The notes under the pieces: generated by a model | Database searches by the model: none | Told to the model about the DNA's origin: nothing | Seen by the model: only the letters and a program-made list of their open reading frames with translations | Position numbers and translations under genes: made by a program | Shown here: piece after piece, positions 32,139-43,238 of the stretch | Position numbering within the stretch: position 1 is the first letter of the stretch | Layout: every line of letters begins with the position of its first letter | Source of the DNA: Pogostemon cablin | Taxonomy: Eukaryota; Streptophyta; Magnoliopsida; Lamiales; Lamiaceae | Direction of reading: 5' to 3' | Assembly (NCBI GenBank): GCA_023678885.1 | Contig: CM042970.1 | Span: 7,790,355-7,854,354 of the forward strand | Length of the DNA stretch: 64,000 bases

Positions 32139-33760
32139 ATTCCAGAAAAGTTGACAAAACCAGGAAACTCTGAAATTGCTTCTTGTCCTTGAGATTTTCA
32201 GGAAATCCTTGAACCTTTTCTATAATGTGTGGTTGTAGAATAATTCCAGACTCATCGATCTCGACTCCAAGAAACTCGATCTGTCTTGTTGCTATTACTG
32301 TCTTCTTTTTCAGAAAGCATCAATCATTTTTTGTGACATACTTCTGAAAATACTTTCATATGCGCCAAATGCTCCTTCATTTTCTTTGAGGCTATGAGGA
32401 TGTCATCCACATAAACAAACATGAATGAGAAATAATCTTTGAAAGATTATCCATCTTTCTCAGGCATATCTGGGGTGCATTTGTCAAGCCCATTGGCATG
32501 ACATTTCAGATATAATGTCCTTGCGGTGTGGAGAAGACCGTAAACTTTTTGCTTCTTTCCTCCATCATGATCCGATAAAACTCAAATTTGCAATCGAACT
32601 TAAAGAAAATCTTAGAATTCTTGATACAGTTGACCAAGTGTTCCCTACTTGGTATGTAGTATCCGTCGAACTCTAAGATATTGTTGATCCCTTTGTAGTT
32701 GATCACAAGTTTCGGCTTTCCTCGTTTGACTTCTCCATGATTTCAAACTAGAAATCCAAGGCTACTGTATGGAGATACTCCTAATGATATCAACTTTAAC
32801 TCCAGATGTTCCATAAGTATTTGCTGCATATCCTTTCAATCATCTTGATTCATCAGGATAGACTTGTATTTCACGAACTCGTGCTCATTTCCTTCCTTCA
32901 CTTTGAGCGAGGCTTTGAGCTCGTTTTTGTCCCACTAGGCTAGAGGATCTTCATTGAAGTTCCTCTGTATCTTCTTCTTAACGTCCTCTAAATATGTTTG
33001 TTCTTCAATTATGACGTCTCTCTGTAGGTTTTCTCCCAAACTTACTTTGAGAAGTTGGGAGGTCTTCCTTTCAGTTCTACCATCTTCGAACCTCCTCGAG
33101 TCTCATTTCTCATCTGAAGAACTACTTCGCCATATTTTCTTTGATCGTTCATCTTTGGATGACTAAGTTTTTCTTTATCATTACAACGCTTACTGTAAAA
33201 TTGGATCGGCATTTTTCTCTAAAATGCATTACGCAGTCTTGGTGAAATGATCTTATGTTCCAAAGGGTTGTGAAAATAAGCCTTCTTATTGCATTTTCTT
33301 GGGTAAAATGCTTGAATGTCAGTAGGAATGTATTTTCTAACTTTATATCCATTCCAGTGTCATGAAAATATATTGGTGGAGTCTTCAACTAGTACCATGG
33401 GGTACGATCTGCTCCTCCGATCATAATTTCTACTTGTTTGGTTAATCTTTTAAGGGTTTGTACTCTTTGTGAGAAATCTCTTCCCAGCAAAATTAGAAAA
33501 TCCTCGCCTGAGTCTTTTGGAAATACTCATTCCTTTGTTGTGCAGATGCTGGCTCCTAAATCTAGGTATGCCGCAAAATACTCTACACAATGCTCCTTAT
33601 ATATTATTCCTTCGGTGATATATGTCGAGAATGGACTCATAGTCATGGGCAGATCAGAGCTTGTAAAGAGCCTTCATCTATTGAAGTTTGTATCTTTTTC
33701 CTTTGACTGTAAATTTTTGATTGGAAAAGCGAGAGTGTGGTGATATTTCTGACATCTTGA
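32139..33760 (-). pseudogene. Endogenous caulimovirid (pararetrovirus) protease-RT relic
   Basis: On the minus strand a retroviral-type aspartic protease comes first (about 33740-33400), with YLDLGASIC in place of the usual D-T/S-G and LLGRDFSQR later. Reverse transcriptase follows (about 32950-32200), with PQGHYIWNVMPMGL, the active site FVYVDDILIAS (YVDD at 32402-32413) and FLGVEIDESGIILQPHI. The last motif is more like Caulimoviridae than gypsy RT, where a YLGHxIS pattern is usual. The stretch 33390-33150 between the two is not recognised. Many stops and frameshifts make it non-functional. No RNase H, coat or other viral gene could be placed with confidence. Confidence 0.6.
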
Positions 33761-34453
33761 AGCGGCCGAGGTTGGTCAAGTCAGGGAACGATTGGTAGGT
33801 GTATATGATTGGTGGGTTGAATTTATTTCAGAGCGTGTGCACTACAATCTTGATACTGAGGTTGGATTTTGAAAGCTTGGAGTGGGAGGAGGCTGGGAGG
33901 AAGCCAGTGGAGATGTACAGATGTTTCATGGAGAGTGACATTATTATTCTCCAAATAATATTGGTACCAACTCATCAAATTATAGAACTTTCGAATATAG
34001 TTCTGCATGTGCCAATAGTATGTCGTTCTATCTTATCCAACTATGAAAAAATCATTGTATTTTTAATTAGAGTGATCTATGTATATGAATCTTCATTATT
34101 TACTAGTTATAATATTTTTAACCAAAAGTGAAAATAATTTTAATAAAAAAATAATTAATTAAGAAATCAAAAACTTTCTCACATGGTTTCACGCAACTAT
34201 TACTCTATATTTTGTTTTATTTTTTAAAATTGAATAAATTAATGATAAAAAAATATTATTTAATTGATAAAAGTAACATAAAAAATTATTAATTTTTTTT
34301 ATAATTATGGATAATTTTTTGATATTTCATCGATATATCTCGAAATTCAAAAAAATTTGAACTGTGTCAAATCGATATCGATATTAATACTGATATTTTC
34401 TAATATTTTCTCGGTATAAGAAAAAAGCTTTTTTCCTAATATCGATATCAGTA
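33761..34453. other. Intergenic sequence
   Basis: AT-rich, with ATCGATATCGATATT-type runs near 34330-34450. Nothing else is recognised. Confidence 0.45.
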
Positions 34454-34458
34454 CTCTC

Positions 34459-35544
34459 TGTAACAAAAAAATTTGTATTTATGATAAAATAAATATAAAA
34501 TTAGAGTACAAAGATAATTTCAAACGAATTTAATATAGAAGATATGTAAACGGGTTACAATCTCAATCAATTCTCTGATTCTTCTCTCGAACCAATTTAG
34601 CTTTGACTTTGACTTGTGTGTGTTGATTACGCTGACTATGTTGACTGCGAATATTGAGTTGAGTCAGATCTTCAATTGAAACTTGTCCAGACTCGAGTTT
34701 GGAGGTGTATAACGTTAATCCGGAGGGGTTGAGCCTTTGTTCGGATTAAACGTTATCCTTGAAGCTTTTCACGAAAAACACCGAAGAACTTGGAGGTGTA
34801 TAACGTTAATCCGGAAGGGTCGAGCCTTTGTTCGGATTAAGCGTTATCCTTGAAGCTTTCCGCGAAGTACTTGAGCTGAATAACACCTGGATTTGGAGGT
34901 GTATAACGTTAATCCGGAGGGATTGAGCCTTTGTTTGGATTAAACGTTATACTTGAAGCTTTCCGCGAAGAACACCGAATAACTTGAGTTGAATAACACC
35001 GGATCGGAGGGGTTTGGAACCTTGATCTCTGACTGGAGGCTATTGTTTTGAAGAATGCCGGATTGGTGGGGTGTAGAACCTTGATCTCTGATCAGAAGTT
35101 GTTCTTGACTTGAAGATGCTTGAAGATCTCGAGGGAGCATTGTTCGTTTTCTTGATCTTTTCAGAAGTGTCTGTGTCTTCAGATATTTTAGTGTGTTTGG
35201 AATGAATGAAGGATGACTCGTTATAAAGGTGAAGGGTGAGGAAGCCCTATAAATAACTCGCAATCTAATTGATCAGAGCTGATTTGACCTAATTCTGCGG
35301 GCTTGGGCCTTTCCACGCAGTTTGATTGGTCCATGCTGATTTGACCTGATTTAATTCTGCGGGCTTGGGCCTAATTTGACTTGGGCTTATTTGATTGGAT
35401 CTGGCCCAATTATCAATTATTTACTAATTTATTTTAGTAATTTATTTATTTAAATTCCTTGATAAATAAATAAGTAATTGATAATTATTACATTACTTTG
35501 CAATATATTTTCCTTTAATAGACAATAAAATTCAAGTGCCTACA
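34459..35544 (-). mobile_element. Solo LTR with 5-bp target duplication
   Basis: The 1,086-base segment starts TGTAACA and ends TGCCTACA, and is flanked by CTCTC on both sides (34454-34458 and 35545-35549). Read on the minus strand it begins TGTAGGCACTTG and has a TATA-like TATTTATAGGG at about 35257-35247, so the LTR points to the minus strand. There is no internal domain. It is what remains after recombination between two LTRs. It holds the hairpin repeat array at 34698-34993, downstream of the inferred transcription start. Confidence 0.85.
34698..34993. repeat. Three tandem hairpin-forming repeats inside the solo LTR
   Basis: Units start at about 34698, 34790 and 34892. Each has GGAGGTGTATAACGTTAATC, a loop with GAGCCTTTGTT, and GGATTAAACGTTAT. 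AACGTTAATCC and GGATTAAACGTT pair as a stem with one bulged base. The stem is kept in all three units. Confidence 0.85.
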
Positions 35545-35796
35545 CTCTCCAAAATATTTATATCTTAAAAATATCAATAATTTTCTAGATATTTTAAACC
35601 TTACTTGTAGCCGTTGGACAAGCTTTTTGTCGCTCGTCCAATGTCGTACTAGCAATGCCCATGTATCCGGCCTAACTTAGTCTAGCCTGGGTACATCATA
35701 TATGCAAGATTTCTTCAAGCAGTAGATGTCGTCCTTGTATCTAGGGGCCACCTTTGTCTAATATTAACTATTTTAAAATAAACGATGTGGATTTGA

Positions 35797-36260
35797 TGTG
35801 GATTTTGTTTCGATCTTGAAACTACATTGCATCTCTTCTTTCATTGCTCGTATACCAATCAGATTTAGAATGAGGTAAAGAGATGGATTGGATGGAGGAG
35901 GGGAAGGATCAACTCAGTCACGGATGCTTTCCGTAAGATTATTGCAGATACCCGAGGAAGCAACAAGGCAAGAAGACTTCTTTTTATCACCTTTGCTACC
36001 ATGATCTACCATGCCTGGATGGAAAGAAATGTCTTACATTTTGGTACGAGTATTCTATCTCCGAGACATATAGCTGATAAAGTCAAACTTCAGATAGTGT
36101 CTTTGTATTTAAATTTTTGATGTAATGGTTTGAGTTGTATTCACCCTAGGCCCATGGCTTAGGTAGGTTGGATAGGATGGGTAGGTATTGTATTCAATTG
36201 CACATAAGTACTTTGTAACCGTTTCCAGTGAAATAATATTTACCAATTTCACAACAATGT
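35797..36260 (+). pseudogene. LINE ORF2 C-terminal fragment and 3' end
   Basis: An intact frame of more than 100 codons runs from about 35806 to the TGA at 36118-36120. It contains CFDLETTLHLFFHC, the Cys/His pattern of the zf-RVT region at the C-terminus of plant L1-type ORF2, then RWIGWRRGRINS and ARRLLFITFATMIYHAWMER. A 3' UTR of about 120 bases follows. Everything upstream is lost (5' truncation), which is usual for LINEs. Confidence 0.7.
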
Positions 36261-36750
36261 TAAAATACTATTACGTAAAATAATAAAATTATAATATAAT
36301 ATTACTTTATTTTACAAAATATTACTATAAATTAATATATTTAAAAAATATTTAAATTACTAAAATTTATTATGTAAACAAAATTAATTATTTCTAACAT
36401 TTAAATAGTGAAAAAATTAAAACATATAAATACTTAAATTCTTTTAATTTCTACAAAATCTTATAAATTAAAAAAAAATTATACTCCTATTTATTAAGTA
36501 TTTAATTTCTTACAAACTTGTATGAATTATTATTTATTATAATTTTAATTTTTAAGTATTTGAAATAATTAATTATGTTCATATGATAAAAATTAATAAT
36601 TTGGATATTTTGTTTATATATCTATCTATATTAATGAAGCAGTAGAATTAGAACTTATACTACTTTATTTAAGAGTTTATAAATTTTAAATTTAAATATA
36701 GAATATTTAAATTTTATTATATGGGTACAATTTGCGAATATTAAAATCTA
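36261..36750. other. Intergenic AT-rich sequence
   Basis: Very AT-rich; nothing recognised. Confidence 0.5.
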
Positions 36751-36751
36751 A

Positions 36752-37001
36752 TATTCCATCTATTTACTTTTTATACTTGGATTAAAAAGTATAATAATAT
36801 AATGTGTAGTGGATTGAGGAATATAATATTTTAATATATATTAGTTGGTAATTGTATTAGTATTGAATGTGGACTCATGGATAGTAGATTGAATATAATA
36901 ATATTATTTTGTGGGTTACATCAACTTGAAAAGGAAGTGAATACTTTGTATTAGAATGAAACAAAATGACAAAATTGATATGTATTAAAGGGACGGAGGA
37001 A
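36752..37001. mobile_element. Stowaway-type MITE, degenerate
   Basis: Left end ATTCCATCTATTTAC and right end AAAGGGACGGAGGAA. The shared TGTAGTGGATTGAGGAATATAA interior is present. Confidence 0.6.
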
Positions 37002-37139
37002 ATATTTTTTTTATATAAAAATCTTAAAAGTTGGAATAAAATCACAATTTAAGTAAATATTGTGATTTTTCATGTATTTAAACCAAAGACGGCATGAAAT
37101 ACGTGATAAATATAAACCATATCTGTGATAGAAAACTAC

Positions 37140-37790
37140 ATACTAATGAATGATCAACATTAGAATGAGTGTGAGTGTGTTTAAGGTTGAATCTGATGAT
37201 GATGCATGAGTGAAACGGGTGCACCAGAATCAGCAGAATCAAGAAACGCACAAACATAGCAGCAAGACTACACCGGGTGCATCAGCCGTGAGCAGGGTGA
37301 CTTGTGGCCGTTGTACAGTTCGTATACGAACGGTTTCTGGAAAGTTCCAAACGTGAATGGATAGCTGGCCATGCAGGGTGTGTGATGGAGTTGGTTATAA
37401 CCGTCGAGATTCGTTTTAACCAACTGAGAATCCAGCTGAAAGTCAGTTACACGCGTTGGTCCTATAACTTTCTGTGCAAGCATATGATGTATATATTGCT
37501 GTGATTCTTGCATATACGCATTGTAACACATTTTGCTCTCTCAATCAATAATAGATCTCTCTCTCACAGTGGATGTAAGCTTGTGCAAGAAAGCTGAACC
37601 ACTATAAACGTCTTCTTCTTCATACAATTACACATACACACACAAATCAATTGTTATCATATGTGATCTAGTTTCTTGTGTTCAATCCATTGCTTGATTG
37701 TGTATTCAATAAAGAATAGGTTGATTATTTGATCTGATATATCGTCATCTACAACAATATCACTAATCGATCAACATTGTGCAGATTGCA
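37140..37790. repeat. Copia-like LTR fragment or solo LTR
   Basis: TTTTGCTCTCTCAATCAATAA with CACAGTGGATGTAAGCTTG and GCTGAACCAC resembles the R-U5 part of copia LTRs; the element at 42.6 kb has AAAGTGGATGTAG and GTACCAC at the same place. The decamer GATCAACATT occurs at 37152 and 37769, but it could not be reconciled with TG...CA ends. Confidence 0.45.
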
Positions 37791-38090
37791 CAATAGACTG
37801 ACTTGCTGAAAATATTAAAGGTGATAGGGTTTTTTTATTAAATCTCAAAAAATAGAACTAAATTGCAATTAAAATAAGATTGTGAATTTTATTTTTCAAT
37901 AAACCCATTTTGATTTCACAAATATGATTCATATACTAGATTTTACCCTTATAATTCATAAGATATCTTATCGTTCATGGCCTATTCACGAATGTAATTA
38001 TTTCTGACTTGTTAGCCTATAAATGAAGAGGGAGTATGTAAACCCTATTTCACATAAATATGGAGTAATATACAAACTCATTTCCTTTGG

Positions 38091-38345
38091 ACAAAGTTTT
38101 TTTGTGAGACATTATTTATATGAAACGTGTTAAGGATGTTTATTATTTACATAAAGAATGTTTAATAGTTGTTAAAATATGTTTTTTAAAGTATGTTGAA
38201 TTATGCATTAAAATATGATTTTAGCGTGTTATAATATGATTCATTATTAACATACTTTAACTATAAATATGCATGATATAATAAGTTAATGATTGACTGA
38301 CTCATCTCACAAATAATCGGTCTCACACGAGAGTATCTCTTTCCT
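38091..38345. mobile_element. MITE-like repeat with GTGAGAC / GGTCTCACACGAG ends
   Basis: TTTTTTGTGAGACATT is at the left and CGGTCTCACACGAG at the right, as in the 3660-3870 and 51383-51853 copies. The body has TTAAAATATG motifs. Confidence 0.45.
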
Positions 38346-39600
38346 TTATAGCTGGACTTAAGTGGTGGTAGTAAAGATTAGGTTAATTGAGAGTTATAAA
38401 TATTACTCTTTGTTCTGAAATATCTAATATATCTTTTAACAAAAAGAATACCTAATTAAAAAAAAATTATCACAAGATGTGGATGTCACGCAAAACTTGC
38501 TCCAAAACAAATTGCAAAATGATTTTGGTATAAACACATTAATTTGGTCAGAAAAAACATGTCGTGTTGTATTTAATGCAGTCTTTTTGATTGGTAAGTT
38601 AATGAATATTCAAAAAAATAAGAGATACGTGAATCCATTATAGTATTATTATACAAGGATTATGCATCCTAGTCATCGATGTTCATATGCCATCAAATAA
38701 TGAACACTACGTTTCCTAATCACTTGTAAGCTCTAAATGTCACCTGATCTGAAATATTTCTTAAAATAAAACATCTCCAATATTTTTATTTGAGTATGAA
38801 GGATGTGGAATGATTTTACTTTGAAACAACTTAATTTATGGGTCGAAACGATGATTATATCCTTAAATTTAACGTTAGATCTTAGAGAAAATCATACGTC
38901 TTATGAGTTATGATTAAAATAAATCATGAACCACACAGAAAATTATTACATGAATCATATGGGTAAAATATAATTATTATATTATTAAGACTAATATAGT
39001 GCATTAACCACAAGATTCCAAGAACTAATTTAAAAATATTATAAGATCGATCATGATCACAACGATAAAACATTACATGAACCACATAAGGCATGAAACT
39101 ATATTTATACCCTAAATTAACCGTTAAGGTTAAAAGTTAAACAAAATAAGAATGAACCATCACCCAAATTAATCTTAATTGTGTGTAACGATTTCATAAA
39201 ATATTGTCTTATTATTTTGTTTATGACAAAAAAAACTTTTGTGAGACCAACTATGAATTATAGGTTTTATGAGACGATAAAAAATAATATTCTAATAAAA
39301 TTAATGTTCCATTTATGAATAGTACATGAACTATGATAGATCAAAATAATAATATCTTTAATTAAATGTAATTATATTTTTTTGCCCTTTTACGAAAACT
39401 TATAGAGAATTTTAAAATAATAATATTAGGTGACTAAAAGTATAATGAGATAAAATTTAGAGGAAAAAATTTTGCATTTCTCCTTTAATTAAAATTGTTG
39501 TTGTAGAAAAAACAAAACAAAAACAAACCAATGCTATGCATAAGAGACACAAAATTAGGTACTCCTTATAGATAATTTAATAACAATAATACTACATTCT
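38346..39600. other. Intergenic AT-rich sequence
   Basis: TTTTGTGAGACCAAC..TATGAGACGATAAAAAATAA at about 39228-39285 looks like another remnant of the GTGAGAC repeat family. No gene is recognised. Confidence 0.45.
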
Positions 39601-39606
39601 TATACA

Positions 39607-39851
39607 TCAGATACGAAGGTTTACATTTATTTTTTTTCATGAGTATTAAGGAATATAATATTTTAATATGTTGTGGATTGAGAAATATAATATTTTAATG
39701 TATATAGTGGATAATTGTATTATGTTGTGTGTGAGTCTCATAGAATTATATTAATTATATTGTGTGAGTCTCATCTACTATAAAAGAAAATGTAAGTCTT
39801 ATAGTGGAACGCTCAAGATAAAAATGTGCAAACATTGTGTGACGGAAGAAG
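39607..39851. mobile_element. Stowaway-type MITE, degenerate
   Basis: Left ACGAAGGTTTACATTT and right ACATTGTGTGACGGAAGAAG before TA, with TATTAAGGAATATAATATTTT inside. Confidence 0.5.
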
Positions 39852-40229
39852 TACATTTTTAGACATTTTTATTTGTTTCAAGGTAAACTATACATTTTTT
39901 TCTTTTTGACAAGTGATACTTAAAAACCAAGTTTATGTTTTCAAAATTCACACAAAACTACCTCTATTAAACACCTACAAGTTTTAAAACATACAATACA
40001 CTTACGTTCTATATATTTCCCCTTCTAATCTAATATTTTTTCTTTCTCCTTTTTTTATATAAATTAATAATTTCTTACATATTAATTTGACATAAAGTTA
40101 AAATATATATTAATAAATAAAAACAAACATATATATCACTAAGGTTTAAGTATTAATTAAGGGTACGCACGATTGTAAGTAATCCTGAAAAACGGTGTAG
40201 ACCACATATACATAAAAAGAAAAAAAAAA
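39852..40229. other. Intergenic AT-rich sequence
   Basis: Nothing recognised. Confidence 0.5.
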
Positions 40230-40551
40230 GAAAAGAACCTTTTTTTAACCAATGAATTATCACATTTGTGAATTTCATCGAATTAATAATGGAATTAATA
40301 AATACCAATAGAAAAATATTGGCCGTTATTTGTCAATAAATTACCAACTAAATCATTATATGAATGAATTGCTAACGAAATTATTAATAATGGATTACTA
40401 ACCGAAAAAGATTTTCATTGGTAACAAATTACTAATAGAAAATTATCAACAGATTTTGTTTTTGTTGGTAAAATAATTTAACAATAAAATTAAGAAATAT
40501 TCTGTTTGTAAAAAATAATTTTTTAATTTTTTTAATTTTTTTTTTATAGTG
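40230..40551. mobile_element. Probable CACTA right-end remnant
   Basis: The sequence ends TTTTTTTTATAGTG and carries degenerate TTGGTAA / TTACCAA subterminal motifs like those of the element at 21.2 kb. The left end was not found. Confidence 0.4.
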
Positions 40552-41479
40552 AAAGGTTCCACATGGGATACCTAGGGGAGAAATCATAATTGGACATCTA
40601 AGTATGCTATACTTCAATTTAATTATTTTAAATTTTTATTGTAAGTGCTTTCTTTATTCAATTTTAATTTTTTTTTTTCAATTTTGGTTCAGTTTGACTT
40701 GAAAATTTTGATCTCTCATAAAACCTCATTTGATTCTTTAAGTATATCATTATCCAATATGAGTCCTTTTAATTTGATTTTTAATTTTTGTTATTTTATC
40801 GTAATTTTGTGGCTATTTAAATGATCGAGTGACTGTGTTGAACTATGACATACTTAGAGGAGGATCATTTGAGACATTTTCCCAAATTATAAATTATGTA
40901 TAAAGTTTTGATAAGGAATAAGGAAACCCAAAATGAGTTTCTTATGAGTTTAGATATGACACATGTACTACAAATAAAACTATAATTATATGCACAATAT
41001 AATTTTGGGCAATGACTTATGTAATATGGCGGTGCGGTATAATTTTAAGAAAAAATTGAAATTGCATTGGAGGTATGTTTTGTCAAATATAAATAAATCG
41101 CGGTTTACGCTCAAAATATTGTTAGTAACGGTGCAATTCGATGCGGCTCGAGCAATTTGAGCGATTTTAAAAATTTCATGTTCACCCTAGTGATAATGCT
41201 ATTTTATGAATAATTTATAGTATAAATGAAAATTGATAATATTTTATAGCGAAAATGATAATTAATTTAAAAAGTATAAAATTATCTCACATAAGACGAT
41301 CTCAAACAACACCTGCCTATAATTTTAATTGAATAATCATTGAACCCTTAAGCTAGAAAATGCAAATAACCCCAACGGTAAAGATTAATCCATAAATTTT
41401 TACATTCATACTTTGGATGAAAAATGATGATAATAAATAATGAAAAAAAAGAGTGTTGTTGAGAGGAGGGAGTACATAA
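40552..41479. other. Intergenic sequence
   Basis: No gene is recognised. CTCACATAAGACGATCTCA at about 41286 is another trace of the GTGAGAC repeat family. Confidence 0.4.
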
Positions 41480-41780
41480 TGAGAAAGCATGTCGAGGGGA
41501 AGAGGAAATAGTAATAAAGTTGGGGGTAAAACGGGGAAAAAGAGGGTCCCAAAGTGTCTATATGAAAGGGTACATGAATTGGTAAACCCGATGGGATTGG
41601 CTCCCCTCTTGTTTTCTCTTCGCCATAAATACACACTGCCCAAAAACACCCGTGGTCTCTTCTTTGCCCCCACAACCCCACATGCTCTTGTTCTTCTTCT
41701 TTTTTTTTTTCAACTTTTTTTTTTCAAAATATAAACATAAAAAATAATAGAAGAGCTTTGTCAATATGAAAAGACAAATT
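41480..41780 (+). promoter_or_regulatory. Promoter- and leader-like orphan segment
   Basis: The stretch is less AT-rich than its surroundings. It has CGCCATAAATACACAC (TATA-like, 41624-41631), then a C/T-rich leader-like run (41645-41730) and an ATG at 41766 that opens only a few codons. The layout looks like the 5' part of a plant gene without its coding region. No miRNA precursor was recognised. Confidence 0.3.
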
Positions 41781-42128
41781 AATTAATTTAGAGTTCGTTT
41801 GTTGAGGTGTGTTAGGTTGGGATTCATACAGTTTTCTTTACATTTCATTTGTCTCGATGTATGAATAATGCATTAGGTCCGAAAAAAGTTTCAGCTTGCA
41901 ATATTTGACCCTTTATATGGTATTAATTATGTATACTTTCACTTAAAATGATATAGTCTCTCTATCTCATTTCCTTAGTCATGAGATTATTTCCTTAACA
42001 AATCCCAAAAGCAAGAGCAGTATAGATTTCTAAATACGATGCTTGGATTACTTCCTCCAACAATCTAGGGGGTGAAATATAGTGAGAGAGTTTATAATGA
42101 TGAGAAACACTAAATGTAATTTTTAATA

Positions 42129-42373
42129 GGGTTAATTAAAAAAAACACGAACTTTATATCTATTGCAAATTAATCCTCACTTTTGAAAAATTGTAAAAAA
42201 AAACTACCACCTTTAAGTATTGCTGCAAAACGCACCCAAAAACCCATAGTTTTAGTCACAAATTGGGTTTATTTTGCAACAATATTTAAAAGTAGTGGTA
42301 TTTTTACAATTTCTCAAAAGTGAGGATTAATTTGCAATAGCAGTAAAGTTCGTGATTTTTTTGCAATTAATCC
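42129..42373. mobile_element. MULE-type foldback MITE with 9-bp target duplication
   Basis: The 245-base element is flanked by TTTTTAATA (42120-42128 and 42374-42382). The ends are GGGTTAATT and GGATTAATTGC, with inverted arms of about 100 bases containing CACGAACTTTA and TTAATCCTCACTTTTGA. The RNA would form a long imperfect hairpin. Confidence 0.85.
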
Positions 42374-42570
42374 TTTTTAATATTAGTATGCCCCAAATGC
42401 TACATATTTTATTTTAATTTTGGTATTAGTGCTAAAGAGTAATCATCTGCTATATAGGATAGTAATCCTCTATTATGCATTGAATAATAGAAAACGATTG
42501 TATGGAAACTTGTGTGCAACCAATTATACACAGCTATCTGTAACCAAAATAATGTTGTTAGACACTAATA

Positions 42571-42614
42571 CTCTCTCATCCCCTTGATATATATTTACTT
42601 TGTTATTTTAATCC
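42571..42614. mobile_element. Left piece of a Stowaway split by the copia element
   Basis: CTCTCTCATCCCCTTGA after TA starts a Stowaway-like element. It stops at the copia insertion site AATCC and resumes at 47875. Confidence 0.6.
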
Positions 42615-43194
42615 TGATAACAATAGATGCATGCATGGGGTGTTACACACGTGGATTACGTTCATTGAATGCTCAATTATGATCTGAATGTATTGCATGC
42701 AAGCTGGAAGCAGTTGGAGTTGTAACAACAACTCAAACAACACAACTGATGAAAACTGCCAAATTGGTGCAGTGGTGAGCAGCCGACTTTGGAGCAGTAT
42801 TTGGGTAGTTTATCTAGTTACTTGTGACCGGCCAGTTGGCTGCATCTCAACTACTAAGTGAGGGATATCTAGTGGAGGTTCAACCGGATCAATAGGTTGA
42901 GGGGTTAGCTAGATATAAGGGCTCAAAGTAGCTTGATCACATCAGTTTTTACACACTGAGTTTGACAGCTTTGTGAGCTTCGTTTTGTTTTTCCAGTTAT
43001 CAGATTGAGATCAATCTTTCTTGTTTGTAAACATTGAGTGATAATAAAATTTTTCTCCCTAAAGTGAATGTAGGTTATTCATAACCGAACCACTGTACAT
43101 CTTTGTGCAAGCTTCCAATTTCATTCAAATTTTATTATTTCATGTGTGTGTTCTTGAGTGTTTTGTGAGATTATTAAAGTGTATTATCACGTCA
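42615..43194 (+). repeat. 5' LTR of the copia element
   Basis: Runs from TGATAACAATAG to GTATTATCACGTCA. AATAAAATTTTT near 43045 may serve as poly(A) signal. Confidence 0.93.
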
Positions 43195-43196
43195 AT

Positions 43197-43216
43197 TGGC
43201 GCCGTTTGTGGGAATC
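43197..43216 (+). other. Primer-binding site
   Basis: TGGCGCCGTTTGTGGGAATC begins two bases after the 5' LTR. TGGCGCCG is complementary to the 3' end expected of plant tRNA-Asp, with mismatches further in. The tRNA assignment is from memory. Confidence 0.65.
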
Positions 43217-43238
43217 AAACACACAGCAAGCATTCAAG

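Noticed and set aside
41353..41764. Several overlapping frames on both strands
   Set aside because: They cover a promoter-like stretch with long C/T and A/G runs; no frame has a recognisable domain.
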